Shown here: in pieces, positions 1 through 5,518 of the stretch | How positions within the stretch are numbered: the stretch's first letter is position 1 | Layout: each line of letters opens with the position of its first letter | Source of the DNA: Campylobacterota bacterium | Lineage (GTDB): Bacteria; Campylobacterota; Campylobacteria; Campylobacterales; Sulfurovaceae | Reading direction: 5' to 3' | Assembly: GCA_003646525.1 (NCBI GenBank) | Contig: QMKU01000111.1 | Coordinates: forward strand, 1-5,518 | DNA: 5,518 bases | The notes under the pieces: model-generated | Databases searched by the model: none | Told to the model about the DNA's origin: nothing | What the model saw: the letters and a program-made list of their open reading frames with translations, nothing else | Translations under genes and position numbers: made by a program

Positions 1-8
1 GATGTTGA

Positions 9-16
9 GGGGGGGG
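9..16. repeat. G8 homopolymer tract at the FIST gene start
   Basis: Eight consecutive G lie between a GAGG Shine-Dalgarno-like core (7-10) and the ATG at 19. This is striking in AT-rich DNA. Poly-G tracts of this length are known slipping sites (contingency loci) in Campylobacterota. Here a length change would alter the spacing between GAGG and the ATG. The frame beginning at base 2 ends at TGA 20-22, giving an ATGA overlap with the FIST start, while the frame beginning at base 1 is open straight into the FIST frame. If an upstream gene is read in the base-2 frame, one extra G would fuse it to the FIST protein. The tract is seen directly; phase variation is inference. Confidence 0.5.
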
Positions 17-18
17 AA

Positions 19-1134
19 ATGAATTATACTATTTTGACAGATCTTGATAAACTTGACTCTATTAATTTTGTACCGACATTCATAGTAGGCTTTTATCGAC
101 AGGGCAAAGAAGATATCTTTAGTGGGTTTTTCAAAAGACTAAAAGATCGTTTCCCCAAAGCTGATATTATTGGTTGTAGTAGTGAAAGTAATATCTATGA
201 TACCATTCCCCATATCGATATAGACGGAACACATCATTGTATTTTTATGTGCATAGAGATGAAAAGCGAATCTTATATACTTCAGCACTATTCAACCCTC
301 GAAAAATATGAACTCCTTGCCGACAAAAGCAGAGAATACAGTGCTATTATTTTAAGTGCCAATTACGATGATCAACTTGAGCATCTCATCAAGATGCTAC
401 AAAAAGGGATTGGTAAAAACAGTTTTTTTGGCGCAGTTGCTGGAACTTTAAATAGTGAGATGGAGAAAGGAACCATATTTTATAACGGAAAATATATTTC
501 TGAAGGTACACTGATATGGTTTATTGACCAAGAGCAGTATCTTCTGAAGGGGGTATCAATGCATGACTTTGATCCTGTAGGATTTGATCTGGAGATCACC
601 CATGCAATAGACTATACGATTTTTGAAATTGAAAACAAACCAGCACTTGAGATGATAGAAGAGGTAGTCGGTACCCTCGATCCTGATAGCATTGCCTCCT
701 TCGATCATCCATTTTTTATAACATCAGATAAAAATAAATCATCTGAAAATATACCAATTACTGCTATGTACGCTGTAGATAGAGAGGTTAAAAGCATCAC
801 ACTCTATAAAAAAGTTTCAAATGGAGATAAACTTAAAGTAGCCATACCCCATAGTCGACAAATAGAAGAAGAACAGCTAGTTAGGTTTCATGATTATACC
901 AAAGATAACAGTATTGCTTTTTTATTTGTTTGTATAGCGTTCAAGGGTCATTGGGGAGAAATGGAACCTCTCTACCTCATGCGTCTCTCCCAAAATCTCA
1001 AAGTTCCATTTATAGGTTTTCATACTTTTGGTGAAATTGGTATATTGGAACCCAAAGGTTACTCCCTGATGCAGAACCAGACAGTGACACTGGCAGTATT
1101 GTCGGAAAACGAGGATAACCATGCAGCTAAATAA
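19..1134 (+). CDS. FIST-domain sensory protein (FIST_N + FIST_C)
   Basis: The 371-residue protein shows both halves of the FIST fold, a ligand-sensing module proposed to bind small molecules such as amino acids. The N-terminal FIST region (about 15-205) contains IIGCSSES (50-57), and FFGAVAGTLNSE (136-147) followed by the pattern 'FYNGKYISEGTL'. The C-terminal FIST_C region (about 206-361) ends in the diagnostic FIGFHTFGEIG (331-341) and the MQNQTVTLAVL stretch (351-361). No signal peptide or membrane segment is seen, so it should be cytoplasmic. C305 matches the usual FIST_C cysteine, but the following residues are AFKG where an Arg is common. The ATG at 19 follows GAGG at 7-10 with good spacing. 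The frame is open to the window edge, so a longer N-terminus cannot be excluded. It overlaps the kinase gene by 14 bases and is probably the input subunit of that kinase. Family assignment is firm; the ligand is unknown. Confidence 0.88.
   Translation: MNYTILTDLDKLDSINFVPTFIVGFYRQGKEDIFSGFFKRLKDRFPKADIIGCSSESNIYDTIPHIDIDGTHHCIFMCIEMKSESYILQHYSTLEKYELLADKSREYSAIILSANYDDQLEHLIKMLQKGIGKNSFFGAVAGTLNSEMEKGTIFYNGKYISEGTLIWFIDQEQYLLKGVSMHDFDPVGFDLEITHAIDYTIFEIENKPALEMIEEVVGTLDPDSIASFDHPFFITSDKNKSSENIPITAMYAVDREVKSITLYKKVSNGDKLKVAIPHSRQIEEEQLVRFHDYTKDNSIAFLFVCIAFKGHWGEMEPLYLMRLSQNLKVPFIGFHTFGEIGILEPKGYSLMQNQTVTLAVLSENEDNHAAK
1111..1115 (+). promoter_or_regulatory. Ribosome binding site of the hybrid kinase
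   Basis: GAGGA lies five bases before the ATG at 1121, inside the end of the FIST gene. It supports that start and coupled translation of the kinase with the FIST protein. Confidence 0.7.
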
Positions 1135-2983
1135 GGCGGACAAAAAGCTCATCATCAAAGGGATGATCCATAGGTTTGATATGGAGCTTGCCAAAGCAAA
1201 AATATTAGTAGATAATATGCAAAAAGCTTTACTTGGAGAAAACAAAGATTTTTTCTATCAATTAAAATATGATATTCATTTCCAGAATGATCCTAAATAT
1301 TCAATGAAAGTAATTAAATGTGCTATTGATTCGTTATATTATTTGGTGAACAAAGAGGAGTATGCTTCTCAAAAGGAAGAACTAAAAGCATTTTATTATC
1401 TTTTTTTTGAAACAATATTTGTCCAGCGATGCAGTTATGCACAAAAGAGTGAAAAAAGGGCTGATACTGTCAGAAGAGTACTGCAACATATGGGCAAACA
1501 ATCACAAAAAACACTTGATACACAGCAACTTATGATTGCAAATACTTCTCATGAGATGCGTACATCACTCAATGCTATTCAAGGTTATCTCTCTCTCATA
1601 GATGAAAAAAATACTTTAACTGGAGAAGATAAAAGTTTTCTCGACAAGGCGAATAGTGCAACTTCTACATTGAGGGCATTAATGTCTGATATCTTGGATA
1701 TTACAAAGATCAATTCTGGACAGATGGAGATCAAAAAAGAGTTCTTTTGGCTGGATGAAATGATCCTAAAGTGCATTGATAGTATTGCAGTAGAATTAAG
1801 CAAAAAAGATATACACTTTGAAACCGAAATAGACTTTTTCCCAACAGAAGTATTTGGAGATCGTGAGCATATGATGGGAATTGTTGTAAATATTTTAAGC
1901 AATGCTGTCAAATATACCGATAATGGTTTTGTGAAATTCATAGTAAAAAGAGATCAAAAATTAGACAATGAGGTACAAGTGCTTTTTCAGGTTGTAGACA
2001 GCGGTATCGGGATGACGCAAGAGCAGATAAAAGATATATTTGATCCCTATAGTCGTTTCAAAATTGAAAAACAGGGCTTGGGTCTTGGTTTGCATATTGC
2101 ACAAAAATTATCACAAAAATTACAAGCAACCCTAACTGCTAAAAGTGAATTTGGAAAGGGAAGTATATTTGACTTCAATATTCAATTAAAAGAAAAATCT
2201 GACAATGGGATCAGAATGGACAAAAAAACAGTTTGCTTTTTCAAGAATAGCAGAAAAAGAGATAGTTTTAAGCAAAAGCTGGATTTTTTGAAAAAGTATG
2301 GAGTTGCCATTACTATTTTTGAGAATGAGGAGGAGTTTATCCACTATCTATTAATTTCAAAAGAGAATATACCTGATATGATTTCGGTCATAACCAATCA
2401 TGAAGGATACTCTAAATTTGATAGTTTAATAAACTACCTCAAAACGCTTAGTATATACAGTAAAACAATTTTTGTTGCCGAAAATACAGGAGACTATATA
2501 TCTCTAGCTCACTTTGATATGATTTATAATTGTTTTACTCCCATATCAACATATATTGATATTTTAAGCATCCCAAATGATGAAAAAGATACGATAGATA
2601 AGGTAGTGGATTTAGATATACTTGCTATTGATGACATAGGAACCAATCTTGAAATACTTAAGATGTTTATCTTGAAAAGATATCCTCAAGCTACCATAGA
2701 TTTGGCTACGGGTGGCTATGAAGGCGTAGGAATGTATAAAACTCGAACATACAACATTATATTTATAGATTTGAAAATGCCAGGGCTAAACGGCTTTGAT
2801 GTTTTGGAAAAATTCAAAGAGATAAAAAATTTACCTCCAACTTATGCTTTGACAGCTGATGTTTACAAAAGTACCTTCGATAGAGTGATGCAATCAGGCT
2901 TTACGGGATTACTTGAAAAACCACTACAGTTAGATCTTCTATTTGAAACCATTGAAAAGGCAATACATGAGACCAATCATTAA
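1121..2983 (+). CDS. Soluble hybrid sensor histidine kinase (HisKA-HATPase-degenerate REC-REC)
   Basis: The 620-residue protein has no membrane segment. Residues 1-130 are a mostly helical, unrecognised input region. HisKA has the H-box at 140-150 with phosphoacceptor H144 (SHEMRTSLNA); S149 replaces the nearly invariant Pro. The ATPase domain has the N-box NILSNAVKYT (N257, N261), G1 DSGIGM (293-298), F-box IFDPYSRF (306-313) and G2 GLGLGL (319-324). Residues about 368-485 have receiver-like alternating strands and helices but no acidic pair or phosphoacceptor pattern, so I read them as a degenerate receiver. The final receiver is complete: D504/D505, phosphoacceptor D550 in FIDLKMPG, T578 and K600-P601. 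The gene overlaps FIST upstream and Hpt downstream, so the FIST protein is the likely input and the Hpt protein the likely next acceptor. With no sensor domain recognised in its own N-terminus, sensing by a partner protein is plausible. Kinase identity is firm; the signal and output are unknown. Confidence 0.93.
   Translation: MQLNKADKKLIIKGMIHRFDMELAKAKILVDNMQKALLGENKDFFYQLKYDIHFQNDPKYSMKVIKCAIDSLYYLVNKEEYASQKEELKAFYYLFFETIFVQRCSYAQKSEKRADTVRRVLQHMGKQSQKTLDTQQLMIANTSHEMRTSLNAIQGYLSLIDEKNTLTGEDKSFLDKANSATSTLRALMSDILDITKINSGQMEIKKEFFWLDEMILKCIDSIAVELSKKDIHFETEIDFFPTEVFGDREHMMGIVVNILSNAVKYTDNGFVKFIVKRDQKLDNEVQVLFQVVDSGIGMTQEQIKDIFDPYSRFKIEKQGLGLGLHIAQKLSQKLQATLTAKSEFGKGSIFDFNIQLKEKSDNGIRMDKKTVCFFKNSRKRDSFKQKLDFLKKYGVAITIFENEEEFIHYLLISKENIPDMISVITNHEGYSKFDSLINYLKTLSIYSKTIFVAENTGDYISLAHFDMIYNCFTPISTYIDILSIPNDEKDTIDKVVDLDILAIDDIGTNLEILKMFILKRYPQATIDLATGGYEGVGMYKTRTYNIIFIDLKMPGLNGFDVLEKFKEIKNLPPTYALTADVYKSTFDRVMQSGFTGLLEKPLQLDLLFETIEKAIHETNH
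2955..2960 (+). promoter_or_regulatory. Ribosome binding site that decides the Hpt start
   Basis: AAAAGG, six bases before ATG 2967, lies inside the kinase coding sequence. It favours the ATG over the upstream TTG at 2943. Confidence 0.6.
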
Positions 2984-3284
2984 CGAGACAGAGGCTATGG
3001 CTTTTGATTATTTTAAGGCATTTGGCTTTGACGAAGAGCAGATAAAAATGCTGATCATTCAGGGCAGAAAAGATCTGGAGATAAATCTAGATAAATTGGA
3101 GCTCTTAATCCAAGAAGATCCCATATCTATTGAGGATGTCAGCAATGTTCTACATGCACTCAAAGGCTTAATCTTTCAGCTTGGCAACCATAAGGTGGCA
3201 GAAAAATTGAATGAGTCAAGATCCCATCTTGAGAATAAGGAAACAATAGAAGAGATAAAAGAGTTACTATTTTCTGAAGAGTGA
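2967..3284 (+). CDS. Stand-alone histidine phosphotransfer (Hpt) protein
   Basis: From the ATG at 2967 the product is 105 residues, all predicted helical. It carries the Hpt signature VLHALKGLIFQLGN, in which H63 of HALKG (63-67) is the phosphate-carrying histidine followed by the conserved Lys-Gly. An Hpt protein takes phosphate from a receiver aspartate, here most likely D550 of the kinase just upstream, and passes it to another receiver. I chose ATG 2967 because AAAAGG (2955-2960) sits six bases before it. A TTG at 2943 in the same frame would add eight residues but has no such site, and ATG 2997 is too close to its AGG. The gene overlaps the kinase by 17 bases, which suggests translational coupling. 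The N-terminal 20 residues precede the first clear helix of the bundle. The domain is short but complete; its target regulator is not in the window. Confidence 0.85.
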   Translation: MRPIINETEAMAFDYFKAFGFDEEQIKMLIIQGRKDLEINLDKLELLIQEDPISIEDVSNVLHALKGLIFQLGNHKVAEKLNESRSHLENKETIEEIKELLFSEE

Positions 3285-3322
3285 TTAGTCAACATCCTGC
3301 ATATTTTGGGTAGATTATTACT

Positions 3323-3356
3323 GCGATAAAGGTCATGCCACGATAAGAGTCATGCC
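3323..3356 (+). repeat. 17-bp imperfect tandem direct repeat, possible operator
   Basis: Copy one (3323-3339, GCGATAAAGGTCATGCC) is followed at once by copy two (3340-3356, ACGATAAGAGTCATGCC). They agree at 14 of 17 positions, with CGATAA and GTCATGCC conserved. The pair lies about 90 bases before the start of the Roadblock-like gene in an otherwise plain AT-rich intergenic stretch. A paired regulator-binding site is possible but no known operator is recognised. Confidence 0.5.
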
Positions 3357-3417
3357 TCATAGAAATAGAAATTTGTAGGAAAAATATTAAGCTCAATATT
3401 AATCAAAAAGAGTAAAC

Positions 3418-3423
3418 TATATT
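3418..3423 (+). promoter_or_regulatory. Candidate -10 element for the Roadblock-like gene
   Basis: TATATT lies 24 bases before the ATG at 3448, in an AT-rich stretch without a clear -35 box, as is common for Campylobacterota housekeeping promoters. It would leave a short leader containing the Shine-Dalgarno site AAAAGGA (3435-3441). The 163-base gap after the Hpt gene supports a separate promoter. The exact position is tentative. Confidence 0.3.
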
Positions 3424-3434
3424 TATCTTAAATT

Positions 3435-3441
3435 AAAAGGA
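3435..3441 (+). promoter_or_regulatory. Ribosome binding site of the Roadblock-like gene
   Basis: AAAAGGA is six bases before ATG 3448 and fixes that start. It resembles the AAAAGG used by the Hpt gene. Confidence 0.65.
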
Positions 3442-3447
3442 ATTGTA

Positions 3448-3813
3448 ATGGATGAAAGTATAATGGAGAGTTTGCAATCGGTCAAGGGTTATCTGGGTGG
3501 TGCGATAAACAACTACACAGGTGAGTGTCTAATATGCGATGCTCAAAGACTCTCAGGAAATTTAGAAGAGACTTCGGCGACATTCAATGATGTCTTTAGA
3601 GATGTGCATAAGATTTCAAGAAACCTTAACTTGGGTGCAACTGATATTATGGAAATTCATACTGAAAAAGGTAAAATCATCATGGGTTGTTCAGGAGAAG
3701 ATGCAAGGGTACACTTACATATATTTGCTATTTTTGCTCCTGATGGGAATGTAGCTCTAGGGAAAATGGCACTAGCCAAGATTCTTCCTCATGCAGTGGA
3801 AGAGCTCTCTTAA
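3448..3813 (+). CDS. Roadblock/LC7-like small protein
   Basis: The 121-residue soluble protein has the layout of the Roadblock/LC7 (MglB-like) fold. An opening helix ends in SVKGYLGGAINNYTGECLI (11-29), matching the family's 'helix, GV-GA-V-D-xG' start. A long central helix follows (about 38-60), then two strands, MEIHTEKGKIIMGC (68-81) and VHLHIFAIFAPDGN (88-101), and a closing helix (102-120). Roadblock proteins dimerise and often regulate small Ras-like GTPases; some serve as scaffolds for polarity or signalling. No GTPase gene is visible here, so the partner is unknown. The ATG has a strong Shine-Dalgarno site. The gene follows the FIST-kinase-Hpt operon on the same strand after 163 bases, so it may share the pathway or simply be adjacent. 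The fold call rests on pattern resemblance, not on catalytic residues. Confidence 0.6.
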   Translation: MDESIMESLQSVKGYLGGAINNYTGECLICDAQRLSGNLEETSATFNDVFRDVHKISRNLNLGATDIMEIHTEKGKIIMGCSGEDARVHLHIFAIFAPDGNVALGKMALAKILPHAVEELS

Positions 3814-3845
3814 TCTACTCTATTCTGCATCCTTCATAGGATTTC

Positions 3846-3867
3846 GTAGGTGTGACCGTGTCACACG
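3846..3867 (+). repeat. REP-like sequence, copy 1 (forward)
   Basis: The sequence begins with GTAG, then folds as GTGTGAC (3850-3856), loop CGT, GTCACAC (3860-3866), a perfect 7-bp stem. A GTAG head before a palindrome is the hallmark of REP elements mobilised by RAYT (TnpA-REP) proteins. No RAYT gene is in the window. Confidence 0.55.
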
Positions 3868-3882
3868 AGCAAATCAATCACA

Positions 3883-3904
3883 TGTGCGACATGGTCGCAC
3901 CTAC
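3883..3904 (-). repeat. REP-like sequence, copy 2 (inverted)
   Basis: Read on the minus strand, it begins GTAG at 3904 and matches copy 1 at 18 of 22 positions; all four differences are transitions. Its own stem is GTGCGAC (3884-3890), loop ATG, GTCGCAC (3894-3900). A 15-base spacer (3868-3882) separates it from copy 1. The two form a head-out inverted pair of REPIN type, which can also fold into one long hairpin with G-T pairs and one A-C mismatch. Confidence 0.55.
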
Positions 3905-3951
3905 AACATTGTAAACTATCTTTTATTAGATATGAAGGATGCCCTCTATTC

Positions 3952-3975
3952 GCATCTCTTTTTGTAGAGAGATGC
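3952..3975. other. Hairpin downstream of the minus-strand kinase
   Basis: GCATCTCT (3952-3959) pairs with AGAGATGC (3968-3975) around an 8-base loop. In plus-strand RNA the stem can extend by a G-U and a U-A pair to leave a tetraloop. It lies nine bases beyond the kinase stop codon (TAG at 3987-3985) and could protect or end that transcript. No U-run follows the stem on either strand, so it is not a canonical intrinsic terminator. Confidence 0.35.
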
Positions 3976-3984
3976 TCCAAGTAT

Positions 3985-5518
3985 CTATTTTACACTTCCT
4001 AAATATTTTGTGATGGTATTTTTGATCTGTTGAAGCTGTATAGGTTTGTTTATCACATCATTTGCTCCAGCATTTAACAATATTTCCTTCACTTTCTTAT
4101 CCGCATCACCTGTCAATACTACAATAGCTATCATATTGAGTTTATTCTTTTTTTCCATTTTGCGTATAAGAGTAATGACTTCATCCCCCTGCATGCCAGG
4201 CATATTTTTATCTATAAAGATCATATCAGGCTTTTTACTTTCAAACTTATCTATACCCTCTTTGCCACTTTGAGCCGATATGGAGTCTATAGATAGTACC
4301 TTTAGGATCTCTTTCATGAATTTTAAATTGATCGCATCGTCATCTATAACAAGAATACATTTCCCCTTCATCCTCACCCATTGGGAAGTAACTTTTGCTG
4401 CTTTTTCTTGGGCAGGAGTGATAAACTCCAAAATGATTCGAAACAGTTCTTGGGGCAAGAGCAGAGGACTGACTCTCCCGATCTTTCCGATAAACCAATT
4501 GTGCTCATCTTCAAAGTGCCCATCTTCTATGATAATGACTGACTTTCCTGCATCTAACATCTCTTGTATATTTTCTTCTTGTGACAGGATATCTTCTTTT
4601 GAGATCACTAAAATATCAAATTTTCCGTTACTCATACTCTCAAGCGATTCGTTATGTTTTGTTTTTTTAACATTGAGAGCAAACTTTTCCAAATAGCGTT
4701 TGGCTGTATCTGTAGTTATATTGTTATTTTCAGAATCATACATCACGACAGAAAGATCTTCTAGCTTTTCTTTCTCTATACAGGTAGGGGTACCTTTGTC
4801 CGTATTGCAAGGAATAGTAAAATAAAATTTACTCCCCTCTCCCTCCTTGCTCTCAAGCTCCATCTTTCCACCCAAAAGCACAGAGAGCTGCTGAGAGATG
4901 CTGAGACCCAAGCCTGTCCCCCCATACTCCCTAGAAGTTGAACTTTTCTCTTGTGTATAAGGAGTAAAGATATCTTTTTGTCTCTCTTTTGCTATGCCGA
5001 TACCACTATCCTCGATGCTTATAGTCATAGCATCACTCTCTTTGTCATAAAGCAATTCAAGAGAAACAGTACCCTTGGCAGGTGTAAATTTGATGGCATT
5101 ATTTAGGAGATTGTTTATGATCTGTTTGATTCTGTGAAAATCAGAGTGGATGATTTGTGGCAGATCAGGGTCATAAAAGGCATTCAAGGTGATCTCTTGT
5201 TTTCTCGCACTATTGAAAAAAAGTTTTGCTGCATCACTTAGCTCATCCAATACAGAAAATGCCACCTTCTCTATACTCATCTTTCCGCTACTTATCTTGG
5301 AGACATCCAACGCATCACCGATCAATGCTACCATACTCTCGCCACTCTTGAGCGCTGTCTCTATATACTCTTTTTTCTTAGGGTCTGTCTCATTGAGTTG
5401 CAAAAGTTCCAAAAAACCAATTACACCATTCATCGGTGTGCGTATATCATGTATGATACCAGCAAAGTACTCTTGATCTCTTCGGATTTTGGCATTTAAT
5501 TTGTCACAAATATCTATA
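3985..5518 (-). CDS. Hybrid sensor histidine kinase (HisKA-HATPase-degenerate REC-REC), N-terminus cut by window edge
   Basis: The frame is open on the minus strand to the window edge, giving at least 510 visible residues (numbered here from the edge). The Met at 5433 is internal: the 28 codons before it encode the H-box, with phosphoacceptor H23 in GIIHDIRTPMNGVIGF. HATPase motifs follow: N-box NLLNNAIKFT (136-145), G1 DSGIGI (170-175), F-box IFTPYTQ (183-189) and G2 GGTGLGLSI (199-207). Residues about 254-365 look like a receiver without its acidic pocket. The last domain is a complete receiver with D392-D394, phosphoacceptor D436 in FIDKNMPG, T469 and K491-P492. The input domain lies beyond the window. 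Its H-box has the standard Pro, unlike the first kinase. It is convergent with the FIST operon and shares that kinase's domain order, so the two may be distant paralogues. No Hpt domain is seen in the visible part. Confidence 0.92.
   Translation of the reverse strand, partial: IDICDKLNAKIRRDQEYFAGIIHDIRTPMNGVIGFLELLQLNETDPKKKEYIETALKSGESMVALIGDALDVSKISSGKMSIEKVAFSVLDELSDAAKLFFNSARKQEITLNAFYDPDLPQIIHSDFHRIKQIINNLLNNAIKFTPAKGTVSLELLYDKESDAMTISIEDSGIGIAKERQKDIFTPYTQEKSSTSREYGGTGLGLSISQQLSVLLGGKMELESKEGEGSKFYFTIPCNTDKGTPTCIEKEKLEDLSVVMYDSENNNITTDTAKRYLEKFALNVKKTKHNESLESMSNGKFDILVISKEDILSQEENIQEMLDAGKSVIIIEDGHFEDEHNWFIGKIGRVSPLLLPQELFRIILEFITPAQEKAAKVTSQWVRMKGKCILVIDDDAINLKFMKEILKVLSIDSISAQSGKEGIDKFESKKPDMIFIDKNMPGMQGDEVITLIRKMEKKNKLNMIAIVVLTGDADKKVKEILLNAGANDVINKPIQLQQIKNTITKYLGSVK

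Larger units (their letters stand above)
3826..3943. mobile_element. MITE-like palindromic element with 8-bp flanking direct repeat
   Basis: Perfect 12-bp terminal inverted repeats, GCATCCTTCATA (3827-3838) and TATGAAGGATGC (3931-3942), bound a 118-bp segment. CTCTATTC occurs directly before it (3818-3825) and directly after it (3944-3951), as expected for a target-site duplication. It encodes no protein. The element lies between the convergent Roadblock-like and kinase genes, starting 12 bases after the Roadblock stop codon. It contains the inverted REP-like pair listed separately. The repeats are seen directly; mobility is inference. The alternative is a structured transcript end for one or both genes. 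Confidence 0.5.

Noticed and set aside
922..1245. Minus-strand open frame opposite the FIST and kinase genes
   Set aside because: It lies wholly antisense to two well-supported genes and shows no recognisable domain.
1585..1941. Minus-strand open frame opposite the kinase
   Set aside because: It is antisense to the HisKA/ATPase region and has low-complexity composition typical of a shadow frame.
2943..2966. TTG at 2943 as start of the Hpt gene
   Set aside because: It has no Shine-Dalgarno site, whereas ATG 2967 has AAAAGG at good spacing.
3285..3447. Small RNA or tRNA gene in the intergenic stretch
   Set aside because: No cloverleaf, terminator or other RNA structure was found; only the tandem repeat and a candidate promoter are supported.
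3846..3904. CRISPR array
   Set aside because: There are only two copies, in inverted orientation with a 15-base spacer, and no cas genes.
3826..3975. Intrinsic terminator for the Roadblock-like gene or the minus-strand kinase
   Set aside because: Strong stems are present, but none is followed by a U-run on either strand, so a canonical terminator cannot be supported.
5431..5433. Met at 5433 as start of the minus-strand kinase
   Set aside because: It falls inside the H-box; the preceding in-frame codons encode the phosphoacceptor histidine and the frame stays open to the window edge.
4046..5476. Three plus-strand open frames (4046-4273, 4280-4696, 5189-5476)
   Set aside because: All are antisense to the second kinase, whose domains run through the same bases; their Ser/Ile/Phe-rich products match no family.

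Overview
The window is AT-rich and gene-dense and is dominated by two-component signalling genes. No single marker fixes the organism. The codon style, strong A/G-rich Shine-Dalgarno sites, a G8 tract at a gene start, and the set of FIST sensor, soluble hybrid kinase, Hpt protein and small Roadblock-like protein fit a free-living Campylobacterota species (Sulfurovum/Sulfurimonas type). This is inference, not identification.

Region 1 (1-3284, + strand) is a tight three-gene operon. It encodes a FIST-domain ligand sensor (19-1134), a soluble hybrid histidine kinase with HisKA, HATPase, degenerate receiver and receiver domains (1121-2983), and a stand-alone histidine phosphotransfer (Hpt) protein (2967-3284). 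The genes overlap by 14 and 17 bases, so translational coupling is likely. Together they hold all the phosphate-carrying sites of a His-Asp-His relay: H144 and D550 of the kinase, then H63 of the Hpt protein. No output regulator is visible. The first 18 bases are open in two frames and carry a run of eight G just before the FIST start, so an upstream gene may abut or overlap the operon.

Region 2 (3285-3813, + strand) starts with a 163-base intergenic stretch containing a 17-bp imperfect tandem repeat and a plausible promoter. A 121-residue protein with a Roadblock/LC7-like pattern follows.

Region 3 (3814-3984) is a convergent intergenic region. It holds a 118-bp palindromic element with 12-bp terminal inverted repeats, flanked by a perfect 8-bp direct repeat (CTCTATTC). 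Nested inside is an inverted pair of REP-like sequences, each starting GTAG and folding into its own hairpin. The two copies differ by a compensated base-pair change. A further plain hairpin lies between this element and the next gene. This region is the most novel-looking part of the window.

Region 4 (3985-5518, - strand) is a second hybrid histidine kinase with the same domain order as the first. It is cut by the window edge at its N-terminus. Its reading frame is open to the last base, and its phosphoacceptor histidine lies upstream of the internal Met at 5433.
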